Shown here: positions 44,878-54,593 of the stretch, in pieces
How the letters are laid out: each line of letters starts with the position of its first letter
Position numbering within the stretch: position 1 is the first letter of the stretch
Source: Acidimicrobiia bacterium
GTDB taxonomy: Bacteria; Acidobacteriota; Vicinamibacteria; Vicinamibacterales; CAVVIG01
Reading direction: 5' to 3'
NCBI GenBank assembly: GCA_016871175.1
Contig: VFZL01000017.1
Location: 29,567-93,566 of the forward strand
DNA length: 64,000 bases
Translations under genes and position numbers: made by a program
The notes under the pieces: generated by a model
Databases searched by the model: none
What the model was told of the DNA's origin: nothing
The model's input: only the letters and a program-made list of their open reading frames with translations

Positions 44878-46944
44878 CTACGCTTGGGCGACAGACGCCA
44901 CTTGAACGCGAGCATCGTTGAAGCAGGCGCCACCTCCGAGGTCCGTGAGCGTGTCGGGCACGAGCGCGGTGGCCGTGAAGCCATTGTGCGTGCTGCGACG
45001 CCACACGCCCTTCGGTAGGCTGACCGTGCCCCTACAGACGGCCGTCGAGACGCTGAGAGGACACCGGACCTCGCCAAGTGCATTGAACACACAGACGACG
45101 TCCGTGCCCTCCAACCCCCGAGCCGCGGCATCATCCGGGTGCATCGTCAACCTCACGTCCGGCCTCGGCAGCTCCCCCAGTGTGGAGCTGATCGTGCGAT
45201 CGCTGGCGGGTGAGATGAGCGCGAGCGGGTACGTCTCGGTGGCTGGGTCGGGCTGAAAAGCGTACAACCCGGCCGGTGCCGCCGCATCGAGGGCGTCTGG
45301 AAACAGGTGAACCTTCCCATCGGGAGTGTTGGGAAACACGTCCACGAACTGAATCGGGGTGGCGCCGAATGGCGGCACGGGGCGAGCGCCTGCGCGGACG
45401 TCCTCGCGGAGCGCGGCAGGAAGCTGGTCGATGACCTTCACGAGAAGGTCGAGCTCGCCTTCGGGATCGTCCGCTCCTGCCACGCCGCACCGCCGAGCCA
45501 ACTCGGCGAAGACGTCGGCATTCGTACGGGCTTCACCGACGGCTTCGATCACAGGGCGAGTGAGCTGCAGGCTGAGCGGGCCGTAGGCTCGGGCGAAATC
45601 GTAGCCTTCGAGAAACGTGGTTGCCGGCAGCACGACGTCCGCATACATAGCAGTGTCGGTCATCACCTGCTCGAAGACCACGGTGAACAGATCCTCGCGC
45701 TCGAGCCCCCGCACGATGCGGCGCTGATCGGGTACTGTCGCGACCGGATTGCCGTTGTAGCAGAAGAGAACGTCCACCGGGGGCGTCTTGAGTTCCGTCA
45801 GCGCACGACCGAGCTGGTTCATGTTGACGAGCCGAGAGTGTTGTTCGGGCGCGCTGATCCACGCCTTGTCGATGTTCCAAGAGGCCGAGTTGCTCATCGA
45901 GTACCCGCCACCACGGACGCCGAACTTTCCGCCGACGGCGGGCAGCGCGAGGATCGCCATGGCCGCGTTTCCGCCGTTTCGGTTTCGCTCCAGTTCCCAC
46001 CCGCAGCGAATGAGGGCGGGCGAGACGTTCGCGTACAGCACCGCGGCGCGCTCGAGGATCGTCGCATCGATGCCCGCGACAGCGGCAGCGCGCTCGAACG
46101 TCCACGGTGACGCGCGCTCCCGCAACCGATCCGTGCCGACGGTCTGCGCGTCGAGAAATGCGCGGTCGGCCTGCCCGCTCTCGAAGAGATGGCGATGCCA
46201 GGCCAGCGCCACCGCCACGTCAGAACCAGGGCGCACGGCAAGGTGGATGTCTGCAGCCTTCGCCAGCGGTGTCGTTCGAGGGTCAATCACCACGAGTCGG
46301 GCGCCGTTCTTCTGTGCTTGACGCACATAGGGAACGAGGTGAATACCGGACGTAGACGGGTTGACTCCCCACAGCACGATCAGTGAAGCGTGAAGGTAGT
46401 CTTCATAGGTCACCGACGCCATCTTGCCGTACAGCGCCATGTTCGCGGTGCCCGTGGGAGCCGCGCAGAGGGTGCGAGCCAGTCGTGACGTCCCGAGCCG
46501 CCGCCACAAGGTGGCGTCAAGGCTGTCCTGCGTCAGCAGACCGTTGGACCCGCCATAGGAATACGGCAGGATCGCCTCGCCGCCCCATGTTGCCGTCGCG
46601 TGCCGCATCCGGTCGACGATCCTCTCGAGCGCTTCGTCCCAGGACACGCGAGCGAATCGGCCCTCACCTTTTCGCCCCTTTCGTACTGCGGGGTAGAGCA
46701 GTCGGTCGGGACCATAGACGCGATCGCCGAAGCGACGGACCTTCGCGCAGATGAAGCCGTTGGTGACCGGATTCACACGACCGCCATCGAGGCTGAGCAA
46801 CTTGCCGTGTCGAACCGTCACCGCGAGCGTGCAGGAGTCGGGGCAGTCGAGCGGGCACGCCGTTTCCACCACCGAGGCTGGTCCGCCGAGCGATGTCCCT
46901 TCTGTGCGATCGGCCGGTCTGTCGAGCTTCCGTGCGGAGTGCAT
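44878..46944 (-). CDS. Molybdopterin-dependent oxidoreductase (DMSO reductase superfamily)
   Basis: A 688-residue catalytic subunit. A [4Fe-4S] motif is formed by Cys30, 34, 38 and 66 ([13 protein letters not shown] ... NGFICAK). It continues with [65 protein letters not shown], and the C-terminal cofactor-binding domain from about residue 575. The molybdenum ligand is not certain; the cysteine in RTLCAAPTG (about residue 149) is a candidate. No Tat signal is seen, so it is probably cytoplasmic. The substrate cannot be deduced; relatives are annotated as formate dehydrogenase- or nitrate reductase-like. It is divergent from the NDH-2 gene, with 27 bases between starts. Confidence 0.88.
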   Translation of the reverse strand: MHSARKLDRPADRTEGTSLGGPASVVETACPLDCPDSCTLAVTVRHGKLLSLDGGRVNPVTNGFICAKVRRFGDRVYGPDRLLYPAVRKGRKGEGRFARVSWDEALERIVDRMRHATATWGGEAILPYSYGGSNGLLTQDSLDATLWRRLGTSRLARTLCAAPTGTANMALYGKMASVTYEDYLHASLIVLWGVNPSTSGIHLVPYVRQAQKNGARLVVIDPRTTPLAKAADIHLAVRPGSDVAVALAWHRHLFESGQADRAFLDAQTVGTDRLRERASPWTFERAAAVAGIDATILERAAVLYANVSPALIRCGWELERNRNGGNAAMAILALPAVGGKFGVRGGGYSMSNSASWNIDKAWISAPEQHSRLVNMNQLGRALTELKTPPVDVLFCYNGNPVATVPDQRRIVRGLEREDLFTVVFEQVMTDTAMYADVVLPATTFLEGYDFARAYGPLSLQLTRPVIEAVGEARTNADVFAELARRCGVAGADDPEGELDLLVKVIDQLPAALREDVRAGARPVPPFGATPIQFVDVFPNTPDGKVHLFPDALDAAAPAGLYAFQPDPATETYPLALISPASDRTISSTLGELPRPDVRLTMHPDDAAARGLEGTDVVCVFNALGEVRCPLSVSTAVCRGTVSLPKGVWRRSTHNGFTATALVPDTLTDLGGGACFNDARVQVASVAQA

Positions 46945-46971
46945 GGGCTACGATTACGATACAGTACCGCG

Positions 46972-48300
46972 ATGATTTCCGACACGCGCCCCCATGTCGT
47001 GATCGTCGGAGGGGGCTTCGGCGGATTGGATGCGGCACGTGGGCTCGCCAGCGCTCCGGTGCGCGTCACCCTGATCGATCGGCACAACTATCACCTCTTC
47101 CAGCCGCTGCTGTACCAGGTGGCCACTGCCGCGCTCTCGCCTGGCGACATCGCCTCACCCATCCGATGGATTCTGCGTCGGTAACGCAACCTCCGTGTCT
47201 GGCTCTCTGAGGCCCAGTAGGTCGACCCTGCGGCGCGCAGCATCACGCTCGGAGCCACCTGGGCCGATCCGCAGGAGCTCTGGCAACGCTCGGATGTGAC
47301 GCGGCTCACGTACGACTACCTCGTCTTGGCGACCGGCACGACGCACGCGTACTTTGGGCACCCCGATTGGGCCAGCCGCGCACCGGGACTGAAAACGCTC
47401 GACGATGCGTTGGAGATTCGACGCCGTGTCCTGCTGGCCTTCGAAGCCGCGGAGCGCGAGGCCGAGCCTTCGGAGCAGCGCCGGTTGTTGACCTTCGTGA
47501 TCGTGGGCGGTGGACCCACTGGCGTGGAATTGGCCGGAGCGCTCGCTGAGATCGCCAGGCGGACGCTTCGCCAGGACTTTCGCGCGATTCGGCCCGAGTC
47601 CGCCCGAATCGTGCTGCTCGAGGGTGGCCCGGATCTGATTTCCGCGTTTCCGACGTCACTACGGGCCGCGGCCCGCAGGTCGCTCGAGGAACTGGGCGTC
47701 GAGGTGTTGACTCGCTCGGTCGTCATCGACGTGGATGCGCGTGGGGTGTCATGGCGTAGCGCGGACGCCGCAAGTGGGGGGGCGGCGCAACGCATCGACG
47801 CGCAAACCATCCTGTGGGCTGCCGGAGTGGCTGCCTCACCGCTGGCACGGTCGCTCGCCGTGCCGCTCGATGCTGCGGGCCGTGTGCTCGCCGAGCCCAC
47901 GCTTCAAGTGCCCGGGCAGCCGAACATCTTCGTGGTGGGCGACCTCTGTGCGCTGCAACAAGACGGCCGGTGGCTCCCTGGTGTGGCGCAGGTCGCGAAG
48001 CAGTCTGGCGCCCACGTCGCCCGCAACATCCGGCGGGTGATCGCGGGTCGCCCACTCACGTCATTTCGGTACCGCGACTATGGGAACATGGCGACGGTGG
48101 GACGTGGATCGGCGGTGGCGGACATCGCCGGCGTCCGCGCCTCCGGTCCGGTGGCGTGGCTGATCTGGTTGTTCATTTACATCTTCTGGTTGATCGGATT
48201 CCGAAATCGCCTCGCCGTGTTGTCCGAGTTGGCCTGGGCATACGTGACGTTTCAACGACGGGTTCGTCTCATCACCGGCGCGCCCGCGTGCCGTCCTTAG
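46972..48300 (+). pseudogene. ndh: Type II NADH dehydrogenase (NDH-2), two in-frame stops
   Basis: In one frame the sequence reads [20 protein letters not shown] (FAD-binding Rossmann motif), [20 protein letters not shown], and RWILRR; then TAA at 47182-47184, RNLRVWLSEAQ, TAG at 47218-47220, and VDPAARSITL. It continues without disturbance for 335 residues with VIVGGGPTGVELAGALAEIA (NAD-binding), NIFVVGDLCALQ, and the membrane-associating WLIWLFIYIFWLIGFRNR. The first stop replaces a position that is usually glutamine in relatives (CAA to TAA). NDH-2 oxidises NADH to reduce quinone without pumping. If the stops are real the gene is inactive, because no good restart precedes the FAD-domain loss. 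Confidence 0.85.
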
Positions 48301-48401
48301 CGCACGCACGACGTTCCCGCCGGGGGCCGGGCAAAATCGACCGAGGCCCCGCGAGTGTTCCCGCTGTACAATGTCATCGCCCCTAAAGTCCTTCCGACCG
48401 C

Positions 48402-49652
48402 ATGCGCGCTGTTGTCATCGCCCTGGCCGATCTCGGTCGCTGTGCCCGCATGCAGTACCACGCGCACGCGCTCGCAGACCACGGGGTCGAAGTGCATTTT
48501 GTGGGCCTCGAGGGGACACCACTGCCACGCGCGATCACGGAACACGCAGGTATCACGGTCCATCGTCTGCGGCCGGCGACCTCGCGATTCCGGCACGAAA
48601 GGGCTCTGGTCTACCCGGGGTTCGCGACTGGCGACGCGGTGCGCCTCGGGTTCCGCTTGTGGCGAGGTCTCCGCGCGCTGCCCAGAGCCGATCTCGTGCT
48701 CGTGCAGAATCCTCCCGCGTTTCCGACGCTCGAAGTGACTCGCGTTGCACTGCGCCAACGCGGCGTCCGATTCGTCGTCGATTGGCACAGCCTGGGATAC
48801 TCGCTTCTCCAGCGGCGGCTGGGACGCTGGCACCCGGCGGTGCGGATGGCGCGCTGGTTCGAACGCCGTCATGCACAGTGCATCGATGCGAGCCTGACGG
48901 TGTCTCGGGGTATGGCGGCCTTTCTTCAGGACAAGTTCAACGCGCCCCGCGTGCAGGTGCTGTACGACCGGCCGGCGGCGGTCTTCGTTCCCATCGATCG
49001 CGCCGCCCGCGATCGGTTTCGACAGGGCTTCTTCGGACGTCTGGGAGTCCTCGGCGGACCCACCGGCTTCGTCGTCTGCCCATCGAGTTGGACGCAGGAC
49101 GAGGATTTCGACGTTCTGATGGATGCCGTGTTGCGGCTCGAGGACCGGGTGCGCGGATGGGAAGAGTCTGGATCGGGTGGTCGTCGATTCCCGCAGCTCA
49201 TCATCCTCGTCACCGGCGATGGGCAGCGGCGCGCAGAGTTTGAGCGGCGGTTTTCAGGGCTGCCTGCTCGACGGGTCCACCTGCGCGCCGGGTGGCTCGA
49301 GCCTGACGAGTATCCGCGTGTCGTGGGCAGCGCTGACGTGGGGTTGTGCCTGCACCGGTCGACGTCTGGGCTCGACATCCCCATGAAGGTGGCCGACCTC
49401 TTCGGCGCCGGTGTGCCCGTGTGCGCACTTGACTACGGCGCGTGTCTCGCTGAGCGCGTCCGCCACGGCGACAACGGCTTGCTGTTTTCGACGGCTCGCC
49501 ACCTTGCGGACATCCTGTTCGAGCTGTTCGAGGGCTATCCCGATGATCAGTCGGTCCTCGAACGCCTGCGCCATGGCGCGGCCCGGGCGGCGCGCCCGAC
49601 GTGGGAAGAGAACTGGACCAAGGAGGCACGGGAACTGCTGATGGGTCGTTAA
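48402..49652 (+). CDS. ALG1-like beta-mannosyltransferase (GT33-type glycosyltransferase)
   Basis: A 416-residue GT-B glycosyltransferase closely resembling eukaryotic ALG1, which adds the first mannose to chitobiosyl-diphosphodolichol. Matching segments: ALADLGRCARMQYHAHALA, DLVLVQNPPAFPTLE, DWHSLGYSLL, YDRPAAVFVPI, PSSWTQDEDFDVLMDAV, and near the end STSGLDIPMKVADLFGAGVPV followed by ERVRHGDNGLLF. Unlike ALG1 it lacks an N-terminal membrane helix. In a bacterium the acceptor is likely a different polyprenyl- or protein-linked glycan; this is inference. No glycan cluster surrounds it, and the LysR gene follows on the same strand. Confidence 0.85.
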   Translation: MRAVVIALADLGRCARMQYHAHALADHGVEVHFVGLEGTPLPRAITEHAGITVHRLRPATSRFRHERALVYPGFATGDAVRLGFRLWRGLRALPRADLVLVQNPPAFPTLEVTRVALRQRGVRFVVDWHSLGYSLLQRRLGRWHPAVRMARWFERRHAQCIDASLTVSRGMAAFLQDKFNAPRVQVLYDRPAAVFVPIDRAARDRFRQGFFGRLGVLGGPTGFVVCPSSWTQDEDFDVLMDAVLRLEDRVRGWEESGSGGRRFPQLIILVTGDGQRRAEFERRFSGLPARRVHLRAGWLEPDEYPRVVGSADVGLCLHRSTSGLDIPMKVADLFGAGVPVCALDYGACLAERVRHGDNGLLFSTARHLADILFELFEGYPDDQSVLERLRHGAARAARPTWEENWTKEARELLMGR

Positions 49653-49675
49653 TCGTTGGTCGCGGCCGGAGGCGT

Positions 49676-49709
49676 TCGGCTCTTCAATCCGCAATCGGCG
49701 ATCTGCAAT
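49676..49709. repeat. CAATC-type intergenic repeat
   Basis: Words of the type TCAATCCGCAATC and GATCTGCAATA are arranged in loose tandem just before the LysR start. They resemble decayed copies of a short intergenic repeat. No regulatory role is visible, although a LysR operator could overlap the region. Confidence 0.35.
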
Positions 49710-49712
49710 ACT

Positions 49713-50627
49713 GTGACTGCCGTGGATCTTCGTCAGCTCGAGATCTTGCAAGCGATCGCCGAAACAGGGTCGTTCACGGCCTGCGGCAAGAAGTTGAACG
49801 TCTCGCAGTCGGCTATTAGCCGGCAGATTTCGCTGCTCGAAGCGGAGCTCGGCGAGCCGCTGTTTCTTCGCGTCGGCCGGCAGGTGCGTATGACGCCGGC
49901 GGCCGAGAGCCTGGTGCACCTTGGGCAGCGCGTGTTTCAGGACGTGAAGGATACGGTCGCGGCGATTACGGACCACACGCGGGCCCTGCGTGGACGTGTT
50001 CGACTCTCCGGTGGGATGACGGTGTGCCTGTACGTCTTTCCGCCGCTCTTGAAACACTTGATGCGCGTACATCCGGAGCTGGAGATCCGACTGACCGTGG
50101 CGACGGCGGGGCGCTCACTCGAGGAGATCCGATCCGGTCGCGTGGACGCTGGATTGTTGACCTTGCCCGTCGAAGAGTCAGATCTCGAAACGGTGCCTGT
50201 GCTGCGCGAGGAGCTCCTCCTCATGACGATGCCGTCGCACCCGTTGGCGCGCAAGAAACGCATTGTTCCCGAGGATCTGTCGGGTCAATCGATCGTGCAG
50301 TTCGAGCCCGGCTCCGCCACTCGGCACGTGATCGATGCGTTCTTTCTGACACACAAAGTCGAGCCGAAGGTCGTGATGGAAACCGAGAACGTCGAGATCA
50401 TCAAAGCGATGGTCAAGACAGGCTTCGGCGTGAGCATCGTGCCGTATCAGGCGGTTGCTCCGGAGGTTCGGAACGGCCAGCTCTTCTGTGCTCGCATCGA
50501 GGGCACCGAGCTCGTCCGAGAAACTGGGTGGGTCTACCCCCGCACGAGCCGGGTGCCACGCGTCATTCAAGAGCTCATCACAGCCTTCGAGGAAGTCCGC
50601 GGCAAGCTTCAACTCTCCCCTGACTAG
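49713..50627 (+). CDS. LysR family transcriptional regulator
   Basis: A 304-residue regulator. The N-terminal winged helix is VDLRQLEILQAIAETGSFTA, then LNVSQSAISRQISLLEAELG; the effector domain begins near residue 90 (RGRVRLSGGMTVCLYVFPPL) with VKTGFGVSIVPYQAV near 235. GTG at 49713 or 49722 is the likely start; the longer frame from 49656 begins inside an intergenic repeat. Family members respond to small ligands and often control a divergent gene, but here the neighbours run in the same direction or are convergent, so the target is unknown. Confidence 0.92.
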   Translation: MTAVDLRQLEILQAIAETGSFTACGKKLNVSQSAISRQISLLEAELGEPLFLRVGRQVRMTPAAESLVHLGQRVFQDVKDTVAAITDHTRALRGRVRLSGGMTVCLYVFPPLLKHLMRVHPELEIRLTVATAGRSLEEIRSGRVDAGLLTLPVEESDLETVPVLREELLLMTMPSHPLARKKRIVPEDLSGQSIVQFEPGSATRHVIDAFFLTHKVEPKVVMETENVEIIKAMVKTGFGVSIVPYQAVAPEVRNGQLFCARIEGTELVRETGWVYPRTSRVPRVIQELITAFEEVRGKLQLSPD

Positions 50628-50688
50628 CGGCCTGGCCCCGCCCGGCAGGTCGTACGTGCTTCGGCAAGGGGACCCGTCCAGCGACCTC

Positions 50689-50967
50689 TTAGTGCTCGTC
50701 CTGGTCGTCGTCTTCATCGACGCCGGTGACCACAAAGCGAATCGAGCAGTGGGGCCGAAGTGCCCGTAGGGCTCGGTCGATCTTGCTCGTGTAGTGCGTC
50801 GACAGGTGCCGATGAATCGCTTCGGTCGGCACCCACACGGTGATCAGATCGCCGGAATCGCTCGCGTAGCTCGTGGGGACGAACCACCGTCGGAATTCTT
50901 CCGGATCGACCTCGGCGTGAATGCGATTCAGCACCCGTTGCCAGAGCTTCGTGTCGTCCGAAGGCAT
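50689..50967 (-). CDS. Stand-alone DnaA N-terminal domain protein
   Basis: A 92-residue protein corresponding only to domain I of the replication initiator DnaA: KLWQRVLNRIHAEVDPEEFRRW, then PTSYASDSGDLITVWVPTEAI, ending in an acidic DEDDDQDEH tail. DnaA domain I mediates self-association and binds DnaB and regulators such as HU or DiaA. The AAA+ and DNA-binding domains are absent and no remnants follow in the 61 bases before the LysR stop. It lies 24 bases after the RRM protein gene on the same strand. It might titrate or modulate DnaA or be a repurposed domain; that is inference. Confidence 0.83.
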   Translation of the reverse strand: MPSDDTKLWQRVLNRIHAEVDPEEFRRWFVPTSYASDSGDLITVWVPTEAIHRHLSTHYTSKIDRALRALRPHCSIRFVVTGVDEDDDQDEH

Positions 50968-50991
50968 CTGCGATGGCCGGCCTCTCGGACC

Positions 50992-51594
50992 CTACTCGTC
51001 CTCACCGTCGTCGTGGGGCAGGCTCGTCGCGATATCGTCGATGTCTGACGCCGCGTCTTCGGTGCCGTCGTCATCGAGTGAGAACGAACGGCCGGTGGCC
51101 TTCAACGGAATGGGCCCGCGCGGGCGCTCGGATTCCTTCTTCTTCGCCTTGGCGTTCGGACCGCGCTGGGGCTTGGCGTCAGGGCCGAAGTTGCGGCTGC
51201 GCGGAGGTGCGGGTGCCGAGGGATCGAAGCGAGGCGCGAAGCCTCCGCCCCCCGGACCACCGGGGCGTGGCGGGAAGCCTCCCGGTCGCGGGGCGTAGCC
51301 GCCACCGGCGGGGCCCCCGGGTCGAGGGCCGCCTGGTCCGCGGTCTTCCCGCGCCCTGGCCTCGCTGACCGCAAGCGGTCGCCCGTTGAACAGCTGTCCG
51401 TTGAATCTCTGGATGACCTGCTCGGCGTGGGCCCGGTCGAGATACTCCACGAACGCGAACCCTCGGGGGCGACCCGTCTCTCGATCGACCGGTAGGACGA
51501 CCTGAGACGGCGCGGCCACGGTGCCGAAGTACGTGCGCAGGTCTGCCTCAGTGCTGCTGTACGACAGGTTGCCGACGAACAGACGAACAGCCAA
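50992..51594 (-). CDS. RRM-domain RNA-binding protein
   Basis: A 200-residue protein with one N-terminal RRM (residues ~3-78): RNP2 is RLFVGNLSYSSTEADLR and RNP1 is GRPRGFAFVEYLDR. The C-terminal 120 residues are low complexity: a Gly/Pro/Arg-rich stretch (RGG-like, ~85-140), a basic KAKKKESERPRG patch, then an acidic end. Bacterial RRM proteins are usually ~80-110 residues with short tails; this tail is long and could promote multivalent RNA contacts. Its partner gene downstream encodes a DnaA N-terminal domain. Confidence 0.92.
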   Translation of the reverse strand: MAVRLFVGNLSYSSTEADLRTYFGTVAAPSQVVLPVDRETGRPRGFAFVEYLDRAHAEQVIQRFNGQLFNGRPLAVSEARAREDRGPGGPRPGGPAGGGYAPRPGGFPPRPGGPGGGGFAPRFDPSAPAPPRSRNFGPDAKPQRGPNAKAKKKESERPRGPIPLKATGRSFSLDDDGTEDAASDIDDIATSLPHDDGEDE

Positions 51595-51740
51595 TCAGCT
51601 CTCTCCTAAATTGACATGGCGAGGCAGAACGCCGGGAGGGTGGGGCGCAGGACACACGCGAGCAGCCGGATCCAGTGGCAAAACGTTACCGTAACTCGTG
51701 GATGCTGGCAAGCGGGAGGCCGAGCGCTATAGTAAGCCAG

Positions 51741-53405
51741 ATGAAAGGGCGCTGCGCCCTCGTGTGGCTGATAGCCGGCAGCCTGATCCTGGGTGGGCCT
51801 TCCCCGTCTGCCGACGGGTCCTCGATTCAGACCTCCGATCTGAGGGAGTGGCTCACGTATCTGGCCTCCGATGAGCTGCAGGGCCGTGCCACCTTCAGCG
51901 AGGGGCTGGGGCTGGCGGCGGCCTATATTCAGGAGCGCCTGACCGAGTGGCGCCTCACCCCGGCCGGTGACCGGGGCGGCTACCTGCAATCAGTCAAAGT
52001 CCAGGAGGTCCGAACGACCAGTCGCTCGTCGGTCACCGTGCGTGTGGGACGCGAGACTCGCGTCTTCCGAGACGGAGGCGGCGTGACGTTCCCGCGCGAC
52101 ATGGGCGGAGTTCGTACGATCACGCTCGATCGAGTGCAATTCGCGGGATATGGGCTCGATGCGCCAGCGGCTCGCCACAACGACTTTGCCGGCTCGAGCC
52201 TGGAGGGCGTTGCGGTTGTCTATCTCGGAGCCGGGGGACCCAAGTCGGTGGATGCGACCCGCTCCCGCCGTGTGCTAGATGGACGGAGCCGGCACGCGCT
52301 GGATCAGTTACGCGCCGTCGCGGTGATTGGGCCGACCGCCGACCACGCGCCCGAACGGACGCGCGGAGCAAGCGGGGGAAGCGCCTCGGATGGATCTCGA
52401 TCGTTCGACTTCACCTCGGCTGAGCGATTGGATAGGCCCGTACCTCCGTCCATCAACGCCGCCGACGCCTTTTACGAGTTCCTCCTTGGCACCGCACCCG
52501 TTCGATATCCCGAGCTGAAGCGGCGAGCGTCCGCCGGCGACCCGCTCCCGACCTTCGCGTTGACGGACGTGAGCCTGACCTTCACCATCGATGCGGATTA
52601 CACAATCGTTCGGACGCGGTACACGCACAACGTGGTCGGTGTCGTGCCAGGCACCGATCCGTCGTTGCGGCACACGTACGTGGCGTTTGGGGCGCACTAC
52701 GACCATGTGGGCTACGCCGATCGCGAGATCACGAACGATGGCACGGGTGCGCCGGGTCGCGTGACCAGAGGTGCGGCCGACGACCGCGTGTGGAATGGCG
52801 CCGATGACGACGGGTCCGGGACCGTCGCACTCATGGCCATCGCGAAGGCGTTCGCCACGAGCCCCCCACGCCCACGGCGATCGTTGCTGTTCGTCTGGCA
52901 CGCCGGCGAGGAACGCGGTCTCTGGGGTTCGCGGTACTTCGCCGACACGGGAAGCGTTCCCATGGATCGCATCGTCTCGCAGCTCAATATCGACATGGTG
53001 GGCCGCAATCGAAACGATGATCTCAAGCAGGCCGACACGGTGTATCTCGTCGGCTCGGATCGCCTCAGCACCGAACTTCACGACGTCAACCGCGCGGCGA
53101 ACGCCTCGCTCACGCGTCCGCTGCGGCTCGACTATAAGATGAACGATCCGAGCGACCTCGAGCAGATGTACTACCGCAGCGACCACTACAGCTACGCCGC
53201 GAAGGGTGTGCCGGTGATCTTCTTCACGACCGGCCTTCACCCGGACTACCATGCGAACACCGACGAAGTGGCCAAGATCGAGTTCGACAAGTTGACGCGC
53301 ATCACACGGCTCGTGTACGAGACCGGCGCGCGGCTGGCCGATCTTGATCATCCACCAGTGCGGGACCGGAGGGGTCCGCGAGCCGGCAGAGGAACCCGCG
53401 AGTGA
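51741..53405 (+). CDS. M28 family zinc peptidase, exported
   Basis: A 554-residue precursor with a signal peptide (CALVWLIAGSLILGGPSPSADG) and a C-terminal M28 domain. Two-zinc ligands are visible in order: AFGAHYDHVG (His), WNGADDDGSGTVAL (Asp), VWHAGEERGLWGSRYF (Glu pair), LNIDMVGRNR (Asp), and LHPDYHANTDE (His). A region of ~130 residues between the leader and the zinc site resembles a PA-like insert. The ATG at 51741 matches the signal sequence; an earlier start adds 22 unlikely residues. The stop overlaps the GTG of the MFS gene. Confidence 0.92.
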   Translation: MKGRCALVWLIAGSLILGGPSPSADGSSIQTSDLREWLTYLASDELQGRATFSEGLGLAAAYIQERLTEWRLTPAGDRGGYLQSVKVQEVRTTSRSSVTVRVGRETRVFRDGGGVTFPRDMGGVRTITLDRVQFAGYGLDAPAARHNDFAGSSLEGVAVVYLGAGGPKSVDATRSRRVLDGRSRHALDQLRAVAVIGPTADHAPERTRGASGGSASDGSRSFDFTSAERLDRPVPPSINAADAFYEFLLGTAPVRYPELKRRASAGDPLPTFALTDVSLTFTIDADYTIVRTRYTHNVVGVVPGTDPSLRHTYVAFGAHYDHVGYADREITNDGTGAPGRVTRGAADDRVWNGADDDGSGTVALMAIAKAFATSPPRPRRSLLFVWHAGEERGLWGSRYFADTGSVPMDRIVSQLNIDMVGRNRNDDLKQADTVYLVGSDRLSTELHDVNRAANASLTRPLRLDYKMNDPSDLEQMYYRSDHYSYAAKGVPVIFFTTGLHPDYHANTDEVAKIEFDKLTRITRLVYETGARLADLDHPPVRDRRGPRAGRGTRE

Positions 53406-54568
53406 CCCGACCGCTCCTGGTGATCTTTCTGACGATCTTCGTCAACCTCGTCGGGTTCGGCATCATCGTGCCGCTCCTGCCGTTCTACGCCGAACGGTTT
53501 GGCGCGTCGGGTATGACGATCGGCTTGCTCTTCGGCGTATTCTCGTTGTGTCAGCTCATCGCCTCGCCGCTGTTGGGCGAAGCGTCGGACCGGTACGGGC
53601 GGCGCCCCGTGCTCATCTTCAGCCTGGCCGGCACCGTGCTCAGCTTCGTCATGCTGGCGCTCGCGGACAGCGTCCTGATGCTCTTCCTCGCGCGCATCGT
53701 CGATGGTCTGTCGGGCGGCAACATCTCGACGGCGCGCGCGTACGTAGCCGACGTCACCGAGGCCAAGGATCGATCGCGGGCGTACGGTCTCATCGGCGCG
53801 GCGTTTGGGCTCGGGTTCATCCTGGGCCCGGCGCTGAGTGGTCTGTTGGCGCCGATTAGCTACACGGCGCCCATCTGGGCCGCGGCCGGTATCACGGCGG
53901 TCGCGATGGTCACGGCGATGCTGTGGCTGCCCGAGACCGTTCATCGCGCCAAGGCCGCCACGGGGATCCCGTTTCTGTCGATGGGCACGATATTGCGGCA
54001 ACCGTACGTCCGTCGAGTCCTCGCGATCGACTTCGTGTATTGGCTCGCGTTTGCGGTGTTTCAGACGACCTTCGCGCTGTTCGTGGCCCGCCGGTTCGGT
54101 TTCGACGCCGGCCAGACCGGCTATTTCTTTGCCGCCTTCGGTGTGCTCGGGGCCGTGGTGCAGGGCGCGCTCATTGGCCCGATTGTGGGGCGCTTGGGCG
54201 ACAAGGCGACGTTCATGCTCGGGCTCGGGTGTTCGGCCTTTGGGCTGCTCGCCGCTTCGATGACAGCGTCAGTGGCCCTGTTCACGCTGGCGCTGGTGCC
54301 GCTAGCGATTGGGATTGGCTTCGGTCACCCGACCATCTCGAGCCTGGTCAGCCGCGCCGCGCGACAGGACGAGCAGGGCCGCGTGCAGGGCGCGGCGAGC
54401 GCTGTCGAGAGCCTCGGGCGCGCGATCGGTCCGGTCTGGGGCAATGCCTCGCTGCAGCGCTTCGGCGAGGCCATGCCCTACGTGTCCGCCGCCGTCTTCC
54501 TCCTCGCCTCGCTGCTGCTCAGTTTGAATCACCAGGTCACGGAGGTCCGCGAGCACCAGCAGATGTGA
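53402..54568 (+). CDS. MFS transporter, TetA-like
   Basis: A 388-residue twelve-helix major facilitator. The helix-1 segment is VIFLTIFVNLVGFGIIVPLLPFY, and the loop motif is SDRYGRRPVLIFS after helix 2. ARIVDGLSGGNISTARAYVADV and GAAFGLGFILGPALSG (motif C of antiporters) point to drug:proton export like tetracycline efflux. The GTG start overlaps the peptidase stop by four bases. Substrate unknown. Confidence 0.92.
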   Translation: MTRPLLVIFLTIFVNLVGFGIIVPLLPFYAERFGASGMTIGLLFGVFSLCQLIASPLLGEASDRYGRRPVLIFSLAGTVLSFVMLALADSVLMLFLARIVDGLSGGNISTARAYVADVTEAKDRSRAYGLIGAAFGLGFILGPALSGLLAPISYTAPIWAAAGITAVAMVTAMLWLPETVHRAKAATGIPFLSMGTILRQPYVRRVLAIDFVYWLAFAVFQTTFALFVARRFGFDAGQTGYFFAAFGVLGAVVQGALIGPIVGRLGDKATFMLGLGCSAFGLLAASMTASVALFTLALVPLAIGIGFGHPTISSLVSRAARQDEQGRVQGAASAVESLGRAIGPVWGNASLQRFGEAMPYVSAAVFLLASLLLSLNHQVTEVREHQQM

Positions 54569-54593
54569 AGACGAACTCCCTGGTTGACGCCAC

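Noticed and set aside
47182..47220. Stop-codon reassignment (TAA/TAG as glutamine)
   Set aside because: Many intact genes in the window end at TAA, TAG or TGA at family-correct lengths.
52308..53351. 347-aa minus-strand frame over the M28 peptidase
   Set aside because: Shadow frame; the opposite strand has all five zinc ligands.
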